Assembly: GCA_047620505.1 (NCBI GenBank)
Contig: JBLHKS010000001.1
Location: 74,865 to 138,864 of the forward strand
DNA length: 64,000 bases
Direction of reading: 5' to 3'
DNA from: JBLHKS01 sp047620505
GTDB lineage: Bacteria; Verrucomicrobiota; Verrucomicrobiia; Verrucomicrobiales; DEV007
Positions 52,801 to 61,948 of the stretch are shown here, piece after piece. Numbering within the stretch: the first letter of the stretch is position 1; every line of letters begins with the position of its first letter. The notes below the pieces were generated by a model. It did not search any database and had not been told where the DNA came from. It saw only the letters and a program-made list of their open reading frames with translations. The translations under genes were made by a program, and so were the position numbers.

Positions 52801-53516
52801 GCAAGAAATTCCCGGTTTCCGTCTGTGCCAGTTATCGGCGAGTCCGTCAGGCCGCGCCACTGTTTGTTGAGCTCTTCGGTCGCAAATTTTCGAATTTTCG
52901 CCACCGCCTTATCGTGGAGTTCCGGCTCACGAACAATCCCGCCCTTGCCGACCTCGCCGCGTTCGAGTTCGAATTGCGGTTTGATAAGGCAGATCAGATT
53001 TCCCTGCTCAGCGAGCACGCTGAACGCAGCCGGCAAAATTTTCGTTAGCGAAATGAACGAGACGTCCATCACGACGATGTCTGCCGGCTCCCCGACATCC
53101 TCAGCCGTGAGATTTCGGCAGTTGAACTTCTCGCGAGACACGACGCGCGGATCGTCACGGAGTTTCCAGACTAGCTGATTTGTCCCAACATCGAAGGCAA
53201 AAACCTTCTTTGCGCCCGCTTGCAAAAGACAGTCCGTGAACCCTCCAGTCGAAGAACCGATGTCGACTCCGACGTTTCCAGTAGGATCGATCCCGAACGC
53301 CTTCAGCGCGCCTTCAAGCTTCAAACCTCCGCGTCCGACGTATTTTGGTTTCTCTTTTACGCGGATTTCAGCGTCTTCGGCGACGTTCTGCCCTGGCTTG
53401 ACTTTGCTAAGCCCTTGGACCACGACTTCGCCTGCCAAAATCAGCCGTTTGGCCTGCTCACGCGAGTCGCAAAGGCCGCGTTGGACGAGGAGTTGGTCAA
53501 GACGAAGTCGAGCCAT
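52785..53516 (-). CDS. tlyA: TlyA-family rRNA 2'-O-methyltransferase
   Basis: 243 residues. N-terminal S4 RNA-binding domain (LDQLLVQRGLCDSREQAKRL) and FtsJ-like methyltransferase domain with SAM motif VGVDIGSSTGGFTDCLLQ, a tetrad-type Lys/Asp arrangement (YVGRGGLKLEGALKAF; DVSFISLTKILPA) and LIKPQFELERGEVGKGGIV. Known members methylate cytidines of 16S and 23S rRNA; older databases call them haemolysin A. Its ATG overlaps the stop of the LOG gene by 1 nt (TGATG). Length fits the family. Confidence 0.92.
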   Translation of the reverse strand: MARLRLDQLLVQRGLCDSREQAKRLILAGEVVVQGLSKVKPGQNVAEDAEIRVKEKPKYVGRGGLKLEGALKAFGIDPTGNVGVDIGSSTGGFTDCLLQAGAKKVFAFDVGTNQLVWKLRDDPRVVSREKFNCRNLTAEDVGEPADIVVMDVSFISLTKILPAAFSVLAEQGNLICLIKPQFELERGEVGKGGIVREPELHDKAVAKIRKFATEELNKQWRGLTDSPITGTDGNREFLAWMGH

Positions 53517-54652
53517 CAGTCTTTCACTTCCGACTGATTGATCGCATCAATCAACTCGCGCATTCGTCCGTAATTGCCTGTGTTAGGCTTGCAGACCAGC
53601 CTCGGCAGGTTAGCGAGTTTGGGTTCGTTTCGTTCTTCAGGAAGCGCTTTGGTAATCGTGTATTTTCCCTTCGCCAAGAGGTCTTCGAATCGCGAGTTGA
53701 TGCTCGCCAGAGCCGCTGGAGTCAGTCGATGATTCAGTCGAATCACGAGCTTCTCGCGAACGTATCGATACGAGTTAAAAACTCGGTAAAATCCGACCAC
53801 TTCCTCCACCGCATCGTCGACGTTGTCGAAAGTCTTGAACAGCGAAAAATCATCAGGTGAAATCAGCCCGAGACGCAAAAGATGCTCACGCAAAAACGTC
53901 GTAAAGGTCTTCCAGTAGGTCCCGCCCGGCGCGTCGATCAACACAACTGGGAAAATGATCGCCTTGCCCGTTTGCATCAGAGTCAGGGTCTCGAATCCCT
54001 CATCCATCGTGCCGAATCCGCCTGGAAACAGCGCCGCTGCGTGGGCCTCTTTTACGAAGCTTAGCTTTCGGGTAAAAAAGTATTTGAAGTTTATCAGTTT
54101 CTCGTCTCCATCGATAATTTCGTTAGCGCCCGCTTCAAACGGAAGCTGAATCCGGAGACCGAAACTCCGATCCGCCCGCGCGCCTTCCTGCGCAGCTTGC
54201 ATGATGCCAGGCCCGGCACCCGTGATCACCATGAATCCGCGCTCAGCCACCTTCCTCGAAAACTCTTCGGCCGCCTGGTATTCGCCTTCGTCCGGCTTTG
54301 TCCGTGCAGAGCCGAAGACCGCGATTTTTCGCATCTCCCGATGGGTTGCGAAAACCGAATTCGCATAACGCATTTCCTTAAGCGATCGGTTGAGCATCTT
54401 CAATTCCGCCTTCCCGGATTTGTCGTGCCCAATCTTCAAGGCCGTCCTGATCATCTCCTCGATGAACGGAGCCGACGTGCCGCATCCCCAATCTTCCACC
54501 AGCTTTTCAATCCGCTCTTCGAACGACTGCTCAGCTTCGGCAAAGTACTCTTCGCGCTCTGGCAGCTGCTGGACGTAGCCGCCGGTAAAATCGGAATCTG
54601 AGGGAACCGGGTCTTGAGTTCCGGACGGGGGAGGGGTCGGTTTTGAGCTCAT
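53516..54652 (-). CDS. LOG family protein (nucleotide 5'-monophosphate nucleosidase type)
   Basis: 378 residues from ATG 54652. After a ~100-residue disordered and helical N-terminus, the Rossmann core begins RKIAVFGSARTKPDEGEYQA and carries GFMVITGAGPGIMQAAQEGA. The LOG signature PGGFGTMDEGFETLTLMQTG (PGGxGTxxE) is intact. LOG proteins cleave the N-glycosidic bond of nucleoside monophosphates (cytokinin activation in plants, PpnN-type nucleotide salvage in bacteria); older annotations say lysine decarboxylase. First gene of the operon LOG-tlyA-nadK and divergent from DAHP synthase by 99 nt. Confidence 0.88.
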   Translation of the reverse strand: MSSKPTPPPSGTQDPVPSDSDFTGGYVQQLPEREEYFAEAEQSFEERIEKLVEDWGCGTSAPFIEEMIRTALKIGHDKSGKAELKMLNRSLKEMRYANSVFATHREMRKIAVFGSARTKPDEGEYQAAEEFSRKVAERGFMVITGAGPGIMQAAQEGARADRSFGLRIQLPFEAGANEIIDGDEKLINFKYFFTRKLSFVKEAHAAALFPGGFGTMDEGFETLTLMQTGKAIIFPVVLIDAPGGTYWKTFTTFLREHLLRLGLISPDDFSLFKTFDNVDDAVEEVVGFYRVFNSYRYVREKLVIRLNHRLTPAALASINSRFEDLLAKGKYTITKALPEERNEPKLANLPRLVCKPNTGNYGRMRELIDAINQSEVKD

Positions 54653-54751
54653 TAATGTTGGAGACTTGCCAGACCGCAAAATCTCGACTTTTCAAGTTGA
54701 GGCGATGCCATAATCGGCTATCGCCCCCGAACTCATTCTCGAAGCAGACCA

Positions 54752-55825
54752 ATGTCAATTCAAACCGACGATGTGAACATCGCGGGTCTCCGACAGCTTA
54801 TTGCTCCGGTTATCCTGATGGATCAACTCAAAACCACCGATGCGACTGCAAAGCTCGTCTTCGATTCACGCCAGCTTGCGGCCAAAATCCTGCGCGGAGA
54901 AGACGATCGACTGCTCTGCATCGTCGGTCCGTGCTCGATTCACGATCCGAAAGCGGCTCTCGATTACGCGGCCAAACTCAAAAGCTATGCCGATGGCGTG
55001 AAGGACGATCTCGCGATCATCATGCGGGTCTATTTTGAGAAGCCGCGCACGACCGTTGGTTGGAAAGGCCTGATCAACGATCCTCACCTGAACCAGACAT
55101 TCGACATCAACGAAGGCCTGAAAATCGCCCGGCAGCTGCTGGTCGATCTGGCTGAACTGGGCATGCCTGCTGGGACCGAATTTCTCGACACGATCAGCCC
55201 TCAGTACGTCGCTGATTTGGTTGCCTGGGGCGCGATCGGAGCTCGCACAACCGAAAGCCAGATTCACCGCGAGCTCGCTTCCGGGCTAAGCGCGCCGGTC
55301 GGCTTCAAAAACGGCACCAGCGGCAATTTCCAGATCGCTCTCGACGCAATCGGCGCTGCAGCTGGCTCGCACCATTTTCTCTCCGTGACCAAGGCTGGCG
55401 ACACCGCAATCGTCCAGACCAAGGGCAACGACGACTGCCATGTGATCCTTCGTGGCGGCTCGCGGGTGGGCACGAACTTTGATGCCGCGAGCGCGGCTGA
55501 GGTTGTTGATAAACTGAAGGCGACTGGTTTGCCTCCGCACGTCATGATCGATTGCAGCCATGCAAACTCGGGCAAGAAATTCGAAAACCAGCCCGGCGTT
55601 GCTTCTGACCTCGCCCAGCAAATCGCTGGCGGCTCAAAGGCGGTCGTCGCGACGATGATTGAGAGTAATCTCAAAGAAGGAGCGCAAAGTCTGGGCGATG
55701 GGGATCTTTCCAAACTCGAGTACGGTATGAGCGTTACCGACCAATGCGTTTCCTGGGAAACCACGGTAACGATGCTTGATGAGCTTGCCGAAGCCGTCCG
55801 AACTCGCCGTTCGAAGAACGCCTGA
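54752..55825 (+). CDS. DAHP synthase, class I (AroF/G/H type), copy 1
   Basis: 357 residues, the usual length. Condenses phosphoenolpyruvate and erythrose 4-phosphate in the first shikimate step. Motifs: VGPCSIHDPKAALDYAAKL, MRVYFEKPRTTVGWKGLIND, GARTTESQIHRELASG, GFKNGTSGNFQIALDAI, DCSHANSGKKFENQ and SWETTVTMLDELA. Followed after 10 nt by a close paralogue whose first 12 residues (MSIQTDDVNIAG) are identical, so a recent tandem duplication. Feedback type (Phe, Tyr or Trp) cannot be read. The palindrome at 55130 has one mismatch. Confidence 0.95.
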   Translation: MSIQTDDVNIAGLRQLIAPVILMDQLKTTDATAKLVFDSRQLAAKILRGEDDRLLCIVGPCSIHDPKAALDYAAKLKSYADGVKDDLAIIMRVYFEKPRTTVGWKGLINDPHLNQTFDINEGLKIARQLLVDLAELGMPAGTEFLDTISPQYVADLVAWGAIGARTTESQIHRELASGLSAPVGFKNGTSGNFQIALDAIGAAAGSHHFLSVTKAGDTAIVQTKGNDDCHVILRGGSRVGTNFDAASAAEVVDKLKATGLPPHVMIDCSHANSGKKFENQPGVASDLAQQIAGGSKAVVATMIESNLKEGAQSLGDGDLSKLEYGMSVTDQCVSWETTVTMLDELAEAVRTRRSKNA

Positions 55826-55835
55826 CCAACTGACC

Positions 55836-56903
55836 ATGTCTATTCAAACCGACGATGTGAACATCGCAGGACTTCGCCAACTGATCGCGCCTGCGGTCCT
55901 GATGGAAAAATTGCCAGCGTCGCCTGAGATCGGCAGTCTGGTTGCTGAATCGCGAAGCACAGCTGCGGAAATTTTGCGTGGCGAGGATGATCGGCTGCTC
56001 TGCGTCGTCGGCCCTTGCTCGATCCACGATCCGAAGGCGGCTCTCGATTACGCGGCCAAGCTCAAGAGTTATGCCGATGGCGTGAAGGACGATCTGGTGA
56101 TCCAGATGCGGGTGTATTTTGAGAAACCGCGCACGACCGTCGGTTGGAAAGGCCTGATCAATGATCCTCACCTCGATGGCAGCTACGACATTAACGAAGG
56201 CCTGAGAATCGCCCGGCAGCTGCTGATCGATCTCGCTGAAATGGGCGTCGCCGCCGGAACGGAGTTTCTCGACACGATTAGCCCGCAGTACGTCGCCGAT
56301 CTGATCTCCTGGGGAGCGATTGGCGCTCGGACGACCGAAAGCCAGATTCATCGCGAACTCGCATCCGGGCTTGGCGCGCCGATCGGATTTAAGAACGGTA
56401 CCAGCGGCAATTTTCAGATCGCAATTGACGCGATCGGCTCTGCGAAAGGCGAGCATCATTTTCTCGGCGTGACCAAAGCAGGCGACACGGCGATCGTCTC
56501 AACCAACGGCAATCAGGACTGCCACGTGATTCTTCGCGGAGGCTCGCGGGTCCGCACGAATTTTGATTCTGCGAGCGTTGCCGAGGTTGCTGAGAAGCTG
56601 GCCAGTTCCGGCTTGCCGCCGCACGTCATGGTCGATTGCAGCCACGCAAATTCGGGCAAGAAATTCGAAAATCAGCCTGGCGTTGCTTCCGATTTGGCTA
56701 ACCAGATCGCAGGCGGCTCGAAGGCGGTCGTCGCGACAATGATCGAGAGTAACCTGGGCGAAGGCGCTCAGAAATTGGGTGACGGAGATCTCTCCAAGCT
56801 GAAATATGGCGTCAGCGTGACTGACGAGTGCGTTTCGTGGGAAACCACGGTGACGATGCTCGACGAACTTGCCGAAGCCGTCCGCAAACGGCGATCTGCA
56901 TGA
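55836..56903 (+). CDS. DAHP synthase, class I (AroF/G/H type), copy 2
   Basis: 355 residues from ATG 55836. All catalytic motifs of copy 1 are present (VGPCSIHDPKAALDYAAKL, KPRTTVGWKGLIND, GFKNGTSGNFQIA, DCSHANSGKKFENQ). Divergence concentrates at about residues 25-50 and 205-235, regions that in this family lie near the effector-binding and surface loops, so the copies may differ in feedback control; this is inference. Same operon as copy 1. The one-mismatch palindrome at 56214 occupies the same codons as that at 55130. Confidence 0.94.
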   Translation: MSIQTDDVNIAGLRQLIAPAVLMEKLPASPEIGSLVAESRSTAAEILRGEDDRLLCVVGPCSIHDPKAALDYAAKLKSYADGVKDDLVIQMRVYFEKPRTTVGWKGLINDPHLDGSYDINEGLRIARQLLIDLAEMGVAAGTEFLDTISPQYVADLISWGAIGARTTESQIHRELASGLGAPIGFKNGTSGNFQIAIDAIGSAKGEHHFLGVTKAGDTAIVSTNGNQDCHVILRGGSRVRTNFDSASVAEVAEKLASSGLPPHVMVDCSHANSGKKFENQPGVASDLANQIAGGSKAVVATMIESNLGEGAQKLGDGDLSKLKYGVSVTDECVSWETTVTMLDELAEAVRKRRSA

Positions 56904-56908
56904 TTCGT

Positions 56909-56930
56909 CCGGCTAAGCCGGCTTCTTTTC
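56909..56930. terminator. Possible shared hairpin between the DAHP synthase and MFS genes
   Basis: CCGGC-TAA-GCCGG (56909-56921) is followed on the plus strand by a pyrimidine-rich CTTCTTTTCTT tract. The stop codon of the convergent MFS gene lies in its loop. A short stem, so a weak terminator at best. Confidence 0.4.
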
Positions 56931-58283
56931 TTCGATGATTTTATCGATCGGCTTTCGCAAGACGATCACTCGAAAGATCGTCAGCCCGATCAGCACCCAG
57001 ACGAACCACATCCACCAATAAGGCGAGGCGTGCTGGATGATTTCGTCTCCGCGCGTGGGGTTTTCCGCGATGTCGGCCGCGCTGGTTTTGATGATGCCGA
57101 GATTTCGCATGACCGAGACCTGAGCAATCGCGGCGACGTTGACGAATCCATAAAAAAGCATCATCGCCAGCCCGCGGAAACTAAGAACGGTCGCGCGGTG
57201 TTCCGAATCGGTTACCCGATTAAGATAAGTCGATGTGGCGGCGTGAATGTGCCTCATCCCGATTCCAAGCGGCAGAAGCACGAGGAATCCCCAGACAGGA
57301 AATTGATAGGCGAGCCCGATCAGTCCAGAGAGCACGAAGATCGCTCCGAAGCGGTAGTTGAAGGACGCTGAGCGGTTTGCGATGACCCAACCGATCAGCG
57401 CCGCGACGAGGAGCCCGATCACGTTTCCGAAGGTCCCGATCAGTCCAAAGAACGCGGGTTTGAGTTCGATCACCCGGTAGTACGATGGAGAAACCGTGTA
57501 GAAAAGCCGGACGATGCTGTCGAACAACACGAAGGTCAGGAGGATGAAAAACGGCGCGCGATGGCTGAGAATCCAGCGGCCTGCCGAGAGTGTTCGACGG
57601 AAGCTACCTCCGATAGTCGACCCAGCGTGCGCGGAGTGCTTTGGCGGCTCCTTCATCATCAGGGAGATGATCAGCGTTATGATCGAGGTCGCGAGGCAGA
57701 GAAACAGCGGGATCTTGATCGTGAGTTCGCGTGAGAGCGTCCAATCGAGCCCGAACCACGTGGCGAGATCGTTGAATCCGTAAATTCCGGCACCGAGGTT
57801 CAGCGCAACGATCATTCCGATCGCTTGGACCGTCATCAACTGGGATTGAACCTTCGGCCAGCGGGTATCGCGTTCAGCTTCCGGTATCGAATCGTAAGCG
57901 AGCGCTTCGTCCGCACCGCTCGCGGCGGCCTCGGCGGCACCGGAGAAAATTCGGTTGATCAAGAACATCGTGAACACGAGCGCCCACGCCCCGCCGACCG
58001 GAGTGGCGCAGATCACGAGCATCTCGATGACCATCAAAACCGCCGCGGTGACGATCAGAGTTCGACGCCCGAGCTGGTCGGCCAAAGCTCCTGACGGAAC
58101 CTCAAGCAGGATGCTCGACAGGGTCCAGACGACTCCGTTCAGGATGAAGAAGTCCGTAATCGAGAGGCCGAAATCCAGAAACAGCAGCGTGAAAATCGGG
58201 TAATAAAATCGCGCGTTAAAAAACAGGCGGAACAGCACGAAAAGCCGAACATTTCGATCAAGATTTGGGGCGGAGGTGTCCAA
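56913..58283 (-). CDS. Major facilitator superfamily transporter
   Basis: 456 residues from TTG 58283 (no nearby ATG or GTG). About 12 membrane segments. Motif-A-like loop between helices 2 and 3: GALADQLGRRTLIV. Then FTMFLINRIFSGAAEAAASG, a central cytoplasmic loop (MKEPPKHSAHAG) and a second half with FGLIGTFGNVIGLLVAALIG and RATVLSFRGLAMMLFYGFVN. Resembles drug or sugar-type MFS families; substrate unknown. Convergent with the DAHP synthases and divergent from the symporter operon. A perfect palindrome lies 14 nt upstream of the start. Confidence 0.85.
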   Translation of the reverse strand: MDTSAPNLDRNVRLFVLFRLFFNARFYYPIFTLLFLDFGLSITDFFILNGVVWTLSSILLEVPSGALADQLGRRTLIVTAAVLMVIEMLVICATPVGGAWALVFTMFLINRIFSGAAEAAASGADEALAYDSIPEAERDTRWPKVQSQLMTVQAIGMIVALNLGAGIYGFNDLATWFGLDWTLSRELTIKIPLFLCLATSIITLIISLMMKEPPKHSAHAGSTIGGSFRRTLSAGRWILSHRAPFFILLTFVLFDSIVRLFYTVSPSYYRVIELKPAFFGLIGTFGNVIGLLVAALIGWVIANRSASFNYRFGAIFVLSGLIGLAYQFPVWGFLVLLPLGIGMRHIHAATSTYLNRVTDSEHRATVLSFRGLAMMLFYGFVNVAAIAQVSVMRNLGIIKTSAADIAENPTRGDEIIQHASPYWWMWFVWVLIGLTIFRVIVLRKPIDKIIEEKKPA

Positions 58284-58296
58284 GCGCGCACTGAGC

Positions 58297-58308
58297 CAGC
58301 AGCTGCTG
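58297..58308. repeat. Intergenic copy of the iterated palindrome CAGCAGCTGCTG
   Basis: A perfect copy in the 85-nt divergent gap between the MFS start (58283) and the small membrane protein start (58369), within promoter distance of both. The second of two non-coding perfect copies. Confidence 0.85.
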
Positions 58309-58368
58309 GTTTAACAATCGAAACTTTTCCGCTAGCCAAAGCCCGGCGTAGGCCAAAGAATTCGCCCC

Positions 58369-58731
58369 ATGGCCGAAAACCCCTACGAGCCGCCCGAGAC
58401 AGATCTCGGCAATCCTTCCAGCTCAACCGCAGACAACGAACCCGTGATGAACGCCGTCGAACTGGGCGAGTCGTTTCGTCAGACGCGTCGCGAGATGTTT
58501 GTGATGCTCGGAGGTTGGCTGGTCTTTTTCCTTTGGACTGGGATTTGCGGCTGGCTGTTCTCCCAGTTCAAAGCCGGCGAGGAGGTCCCGTTGCTGTTTG
58601 GAATGCCAAAGTGGGCGTTCATCGGCGTGGTCCTTCCCTGGATAGCAGCGAACGTTTTCATCTTCTGGTTTGCTGGACGCTTTATGAAAGACACCAACCT
58701 CGGCCCTGGATCGGAGGAGCAAGATGTCTGA
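58369..58731 (+). CDS. YhdT/DUF997-like small membrane protein, symporter partner
   Basis: 120 residues: a disordered N-terminus (NPYEPPETDLGNPSSSTAD), a FRQTRREMFVML amphipathic stretch, and two membrane helices (about 44-65 and 82-104) separated by LLFGMPKWAFIGVVLPW. This size and layout, directly upstream of a sodium:solute symporter, matches DUF997/YhdT proteins that sit beside PanF-type symporters. It overlaps the symporter gene by 8 nt, so the two are translationally coupled. Likely a small subunit or assembly partner; no direct function is known to me. Confidence 0.72.
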   Translation: MAENPYEPPETDLGNPSSSTADNEPVMNAVELGESFRQTRREMFVMLGGWLVFFLWTGICGWLFSQFKAGEEVPLLFGMPKWAFIGVVLPWIAANVFIFWFAGRFMKDTNLGPGSEEQDV

Positions 58732-60637
58732 TCTCAGCTCACTTCCTGCAATGCTCGCCGCTTCTGGCGACAGCTCGAACTCGGTTCTGGTCACGTTCGT
58801 GATCTACCTTATCGGCGTGTTCGCCCTTGCCGCCGTCGCCAATCGGGTTGGCCAAAACAAGGCGTTCATGAACGAATATTTCCTCGGAGGCCGGAATATC
58901 GGCCTCTGGGCTTTCGCGCTGACTTACGCGGCCACGGCTGCCAGCGGCGGAAGCTTCATGGGTTTTCCAGGACTGATCTACACGCATGGCTGGTCGCTGG
59001 GCTGGTGGATTTGCGGCTACATGGTTACGCCGCTGATCGCGCTTGGCTTGCTTGCTAAGCGGCTGAATCAGGTTGGCCGCATTGCCGGCGCGATCACCGT
59101 GCCCGAGCTGATGTTGAAGCGCTTCAACAGCAAAGCGGTCGGCGCGACGGCGACGTTGATCGTCGTTTTTTTCATGTTTTTCTATCTCCTCGCCCAGTTC
59201 AAAGGCGGGGCCAAAATCATGTCGACGTTGTTGGACAACAACGCTGGTTTTCAGGGTCTCGCTGCGGCAGTCGATCGAGCGACGGACAGCTGGATGTGGG
59301 TCGGCGCTGCGGACGGCGGTTACATCATTTGTTTGATTCTGTTTTCGATCGCTGTCGTCGTTTACACCGCTTACGGCGGCTTCCGGGCCGTCGTCTGGAC
59401 AGACGTGATGCAGGGGCTCGTCATGGCCGCTGGCGTGATCATCATGTTGTTCCTCGCGTTGCATCAAGTTGGCGGGCTCAGCAAAGCGACCGAGAAGATC
59501 GCGCAAATGACGCCACCGGATTTGGGCAAAGCCGAAATTGAACTCAGCGAGCCAGCAGCTGCTGAAACCACGTTTCAGATGGGGACCTGGCTTCTGTCGG
59601 CTAACGGCGATGTCGTACGCCTGAAAAGCGACGTCGTATTTGCCAAAGGCGAGCGTTCAAGTTCCAAGGAGATCGAGGTCATCATTTTGACGACGCCGTT
59701 CGAGATCGACGAGCAGCGAAGCAATGCCGACCCTCGTGGAGTCGCGAACATACAATCCAAAGAACCTTATGCGTTCGGCGCTGGCCAGAAAGGCGTCTAT
59801 CTGACTTCGCCGGGCCCGAGTGCAACCAACCCACAGGGTTTCTTACCCGTGATTCTGGCCTTGAGCTTCTTCGCATTCTGGAACTTCGCCGGAGCAGGGC
59901 AGCCCAGCTATATGGTCAGGCAAATGGCGTTCAAGGATTCGGCCGTCTTGCGCCGTTCCATGATGTTTGTCGGTGTATTCTTCACCCTCATTTATTTACC
60001 GCTGGTGATCATCTTCACCTGCGCTCGAGTCATCCTGCCAGGCTGGGAAATCGACCCCGACCGCATTATGCCGGAAATGGCGGCCGCGCTCACCAGCAAC
60101 GCCGGAATGCCGTGGCTGGCTGGCCTGCTGATCGCAGCGCCGTTTGCCGCGATTATGTCGAGCGTGGACAGTTTTCTCCTGCTCGTTTCATCTGGGGTTG
60201 TTCGAGATATTTACCAACAGCACATCAATCCGAATGCCAGCGATAAAGCGGTCAAACGGCTGAGCCACATGGTTACGATCACCCTGGGAGTGTTCTGCGT
60301 CATCGCGGTTCTCAATCCGCCTCAGTTCCTGCAAACGCTGATCGTTTTCGCCTCAGCTGGGATCGCCGCCTGCTTCCTCATGCCGATGGCGCTCGCTCTC
60401 TACTGGCCGCGCATGACCGCGAACGGCGCGGTGGCCGGAATGCTCACCGGAGCGATCACGATTTTGGGTTTCTACATCGCCGGGACGGTCATTCACGGTG
60501 AATTCAGCGAGTATAATTTTCTCGGGCTCCATCCGTTCATCTGGTCGATTCTCGTGACCACACTCGCGATCGTCGGAGTCAGTCGGATGGATGCGGAGCC
60601 GGATGAGAAGCTGGTCGAGAAATACTTCGGACGATGA
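58724..60637 (+). CDS. Sodium:solute symporter (SSS family) with extra loop domain
   Basis: 637 residues, longer than the usual 480-550. SSS features: NEYFLGGRNIGLWAFALTYA near the N-terminus, AATAASGGSFMGFPGLIYTH (Na-site helix 1), VYTAYGGFRAVVWTDVMQGL and FAAIMSSVDSFLLLVSSGVV with RDIYQQHINP. Residues ~255-370 form a hydrophilic, beta-rich insertion (GTWLLSANGDVVRLKSDVVF) between membrane helices, probably extracytoplasmic. Imports an organic solute with Na+; substrate unknown, PanF-like by context. A perfect palindrome at 59553 falls in the insertion. Confidence 0.92.
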   Translation: MSDLSSLPAMLAASGDSSNSVLVTFVIYLIGVFALAAVANRVGQNKAFMNEYFLGGRNIGLWAFALTYAATAASGGSFMGFPGLIYTHGWSLGWWICGYMVTPLIALGLLAKRLNQVGRIAGAITVPELMLKRFNSKAVGATATLIVVFFMFFYLLAQFKGGAKIMSTLLDNNAGFQGLAAAVDRATDSWMWVGAADGGYIICLILFSIAVVVYTAYGGFRAVVWTDVMQGLVMAAGVIIMLFLALHQVGGLSKATEKIAQMTPPDLGKAEIELSEPAAAETTFQMGTWLLSANGDVVRLKSDVVFAKGERSSSKEIEVIILTTPFEIDEQRSNADPRGVANIQSKEPYAFGAGQKGVYLTSPGPSATNPQGFLPVILALSFFAFWNFAGAGQPSYMVRQMAFKDSAVLRRSMMFVGVFFTLIYLPLVIIFTCARVILPGWEIDPDRIMPEMAAALTSNAGMPWLAGLLIAAPFAAIMSSVDSFLLLVSSGVVRDIYQQHINPNASDKAVKRLSHMVTITLGVFCVIAVLNPPQFLQTLIVFASAGIAACFLMPMALALYWPRMTANGAVAGMLTGAITILGFYIAGTVIHGEFSEYNFLGLHPFIWSILVTTLAIVGVSRMDAEPDEKLVEKYFGR

Positions 60638-60641
60638 AACC

Positions 60642-61934
60642 ATGAACAAATTTGGAATCCTCCTGGCCTGTGCGCTCAGCAGCTGCTGGCTGGCGGCTCA
60701 GGAGGTTCCGAGTTCGCTGCGGTGGGACGATTTCTACAAGACGGTTCAGAAAGAGCTGCGATCCGACGTCGCCGCTGAACGCATGGCCGCGCTGGAGAAG
60801 TTCAAAACCGAGGATTATCTGGAGTCGGCTGAGTTTCTGCTGAGCATGATCGAGTCTCGCCGAACGACTCCTGCGCAGGCTGGGCGCGCTGCGGAGATTC
60901 TTGGAGAGATGCGGGATTCGAAAGCGCAAAATCTGCTTCAAAAACGCATTCAAGCGCTGCTTCGTCCGAATCGATTTTTGCTTCGAGCCTACGCGCGTCT
61001 CGACCCGGTGCAGCCTGACCTTGAAGATCAGATTTTTAATGCGATCTCGAAAAGGCCGACGCCAACGCAGCTGGCCGACATGCTGAGACTCGCGGCCGAT
61101 CTCAAGCCGACGCCGAACTGGCTTGAGCCGCTTTTGCTTAATTCGCTCGGCTCACAAAATTACCACGCTGCGCGCCGATCTGGGGCTGAGGCGCTTGGGA
61201 AATGCGGCACGGCGCTCGCAGTTGAATCGCTGATTCAATTCACTCAAGACAAAGTCATCGGGACCGAGACGCGGACGGCGCTGACCAGGCTCACAGGCCA
61301 GATTCATTGGCGAGACGCGGCTGCGTGGACAGCATGGTGGAAAGACGCGGAAGGCGGTTTTCAGCCAGCGGCGATCGCCGAAGCGGATCTCAAAAAACTG
61401 GTCGCCGAGCTAGCGAATGCGGATGCGGCAGATCTGGATTTCTACGGAATCAAACTAGAGGGTCAGTACATTCTATTTCTGTTAGACAGCTCCGGCAGCA
61501 TGCAGGGCGAGCGAATGGAAACGTTGAAGCGAGAGTTGGCGAGCCTCTTGGACAGCATGGACGACAGCTATCGATTCGGGATGGTGCTCTTTCCGCTGGA
61601 CCGGTTTCCGACTCGCGGAATCGAGCCAGCGACAACCAAATTTAAAGAAAAAGCCGTCCGCTTCATCGATCGGATGGACGCGCTTGGCGGCACGCCGCTT
61701 TCCGATTCGATCGAGTACGCATTCGATAAAATCGTCGAAAGCCAGAACGTCGACACGATCTACATTTTGACGGACGGCGATCCGAACCGCGATCCCGAAG
61801 ACGTCCGACTCATGATCAAAGATCTAAACGAGATGTTGCTGACGCGGATTCACACGATCAGTATTGGCCAAGCCTCGGATTTTCTAAAAAACGTCGCCTT
61901 GGACAACGGCGGGAAATACGCTGAGATCCAGTAA
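60642..61934 (+). CDS. Exported vWA-domain protein with helical repeat N-terminus
   Basis: 430 residues from ATG 60642, 4 nt after the symporter stop. The signal peptide (MNKFGILLACALSSCWLAAQ) contains a perfect palindrome in the SSC frame (60677). Residues ~25-230 are helical, HEAT/PBS-lyase-like (RAAEILGEMRDSKAQNLLQK; ARRSGAEALGKCGTALAVES). The vWA domain has MIDAS DSSGSM (282-287), the threonine loop GGTPLSDSIE and TDGDPNRDPED. Periplasmic, metal-dependent protein binding is the family role. Coupling to a symporter operon is unusual and its partner is unknown. Confidence 0.85.
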   Translation: MNKFGILLACALSSCWLAAQEVPSSLRWDDFYKTVQKELRSDVAAERMAALEKFKTEDYLESAEFLLSMIESRRTTPAQAGRAAEILGEMRDSKAQNLLQKRIQALLRPNRFLLRAYARLDPVQPDLEDQIFNAISKRPTPTQLADMLRLAADLKPTPNWLEPLLLNSLGSQNYHAARRSGAEALGKCGTALAVESLIQFTQDKVIGTETRTALTRLTGQIHWRDAAAWTAWWKDAEGGFQPAAIAEADLKKLVAELANADAADLDFYGIKLEGQYILFLLDSSGSMQGERMETLKRELASLLDSMDDSYRFGMVLFPLDRFPTRGIEPATTKFKEKAVRFIDRMDALGGTPLSDSIEYAFDKIVESQNVDTIYILTDGDPNRDPEDVRLMIKDLNEMLLTRIHTISIGQASDFLKNVALDNGGKYAEIQ

Positions 61935-61948
61935 ACCTGATTTTAAAC

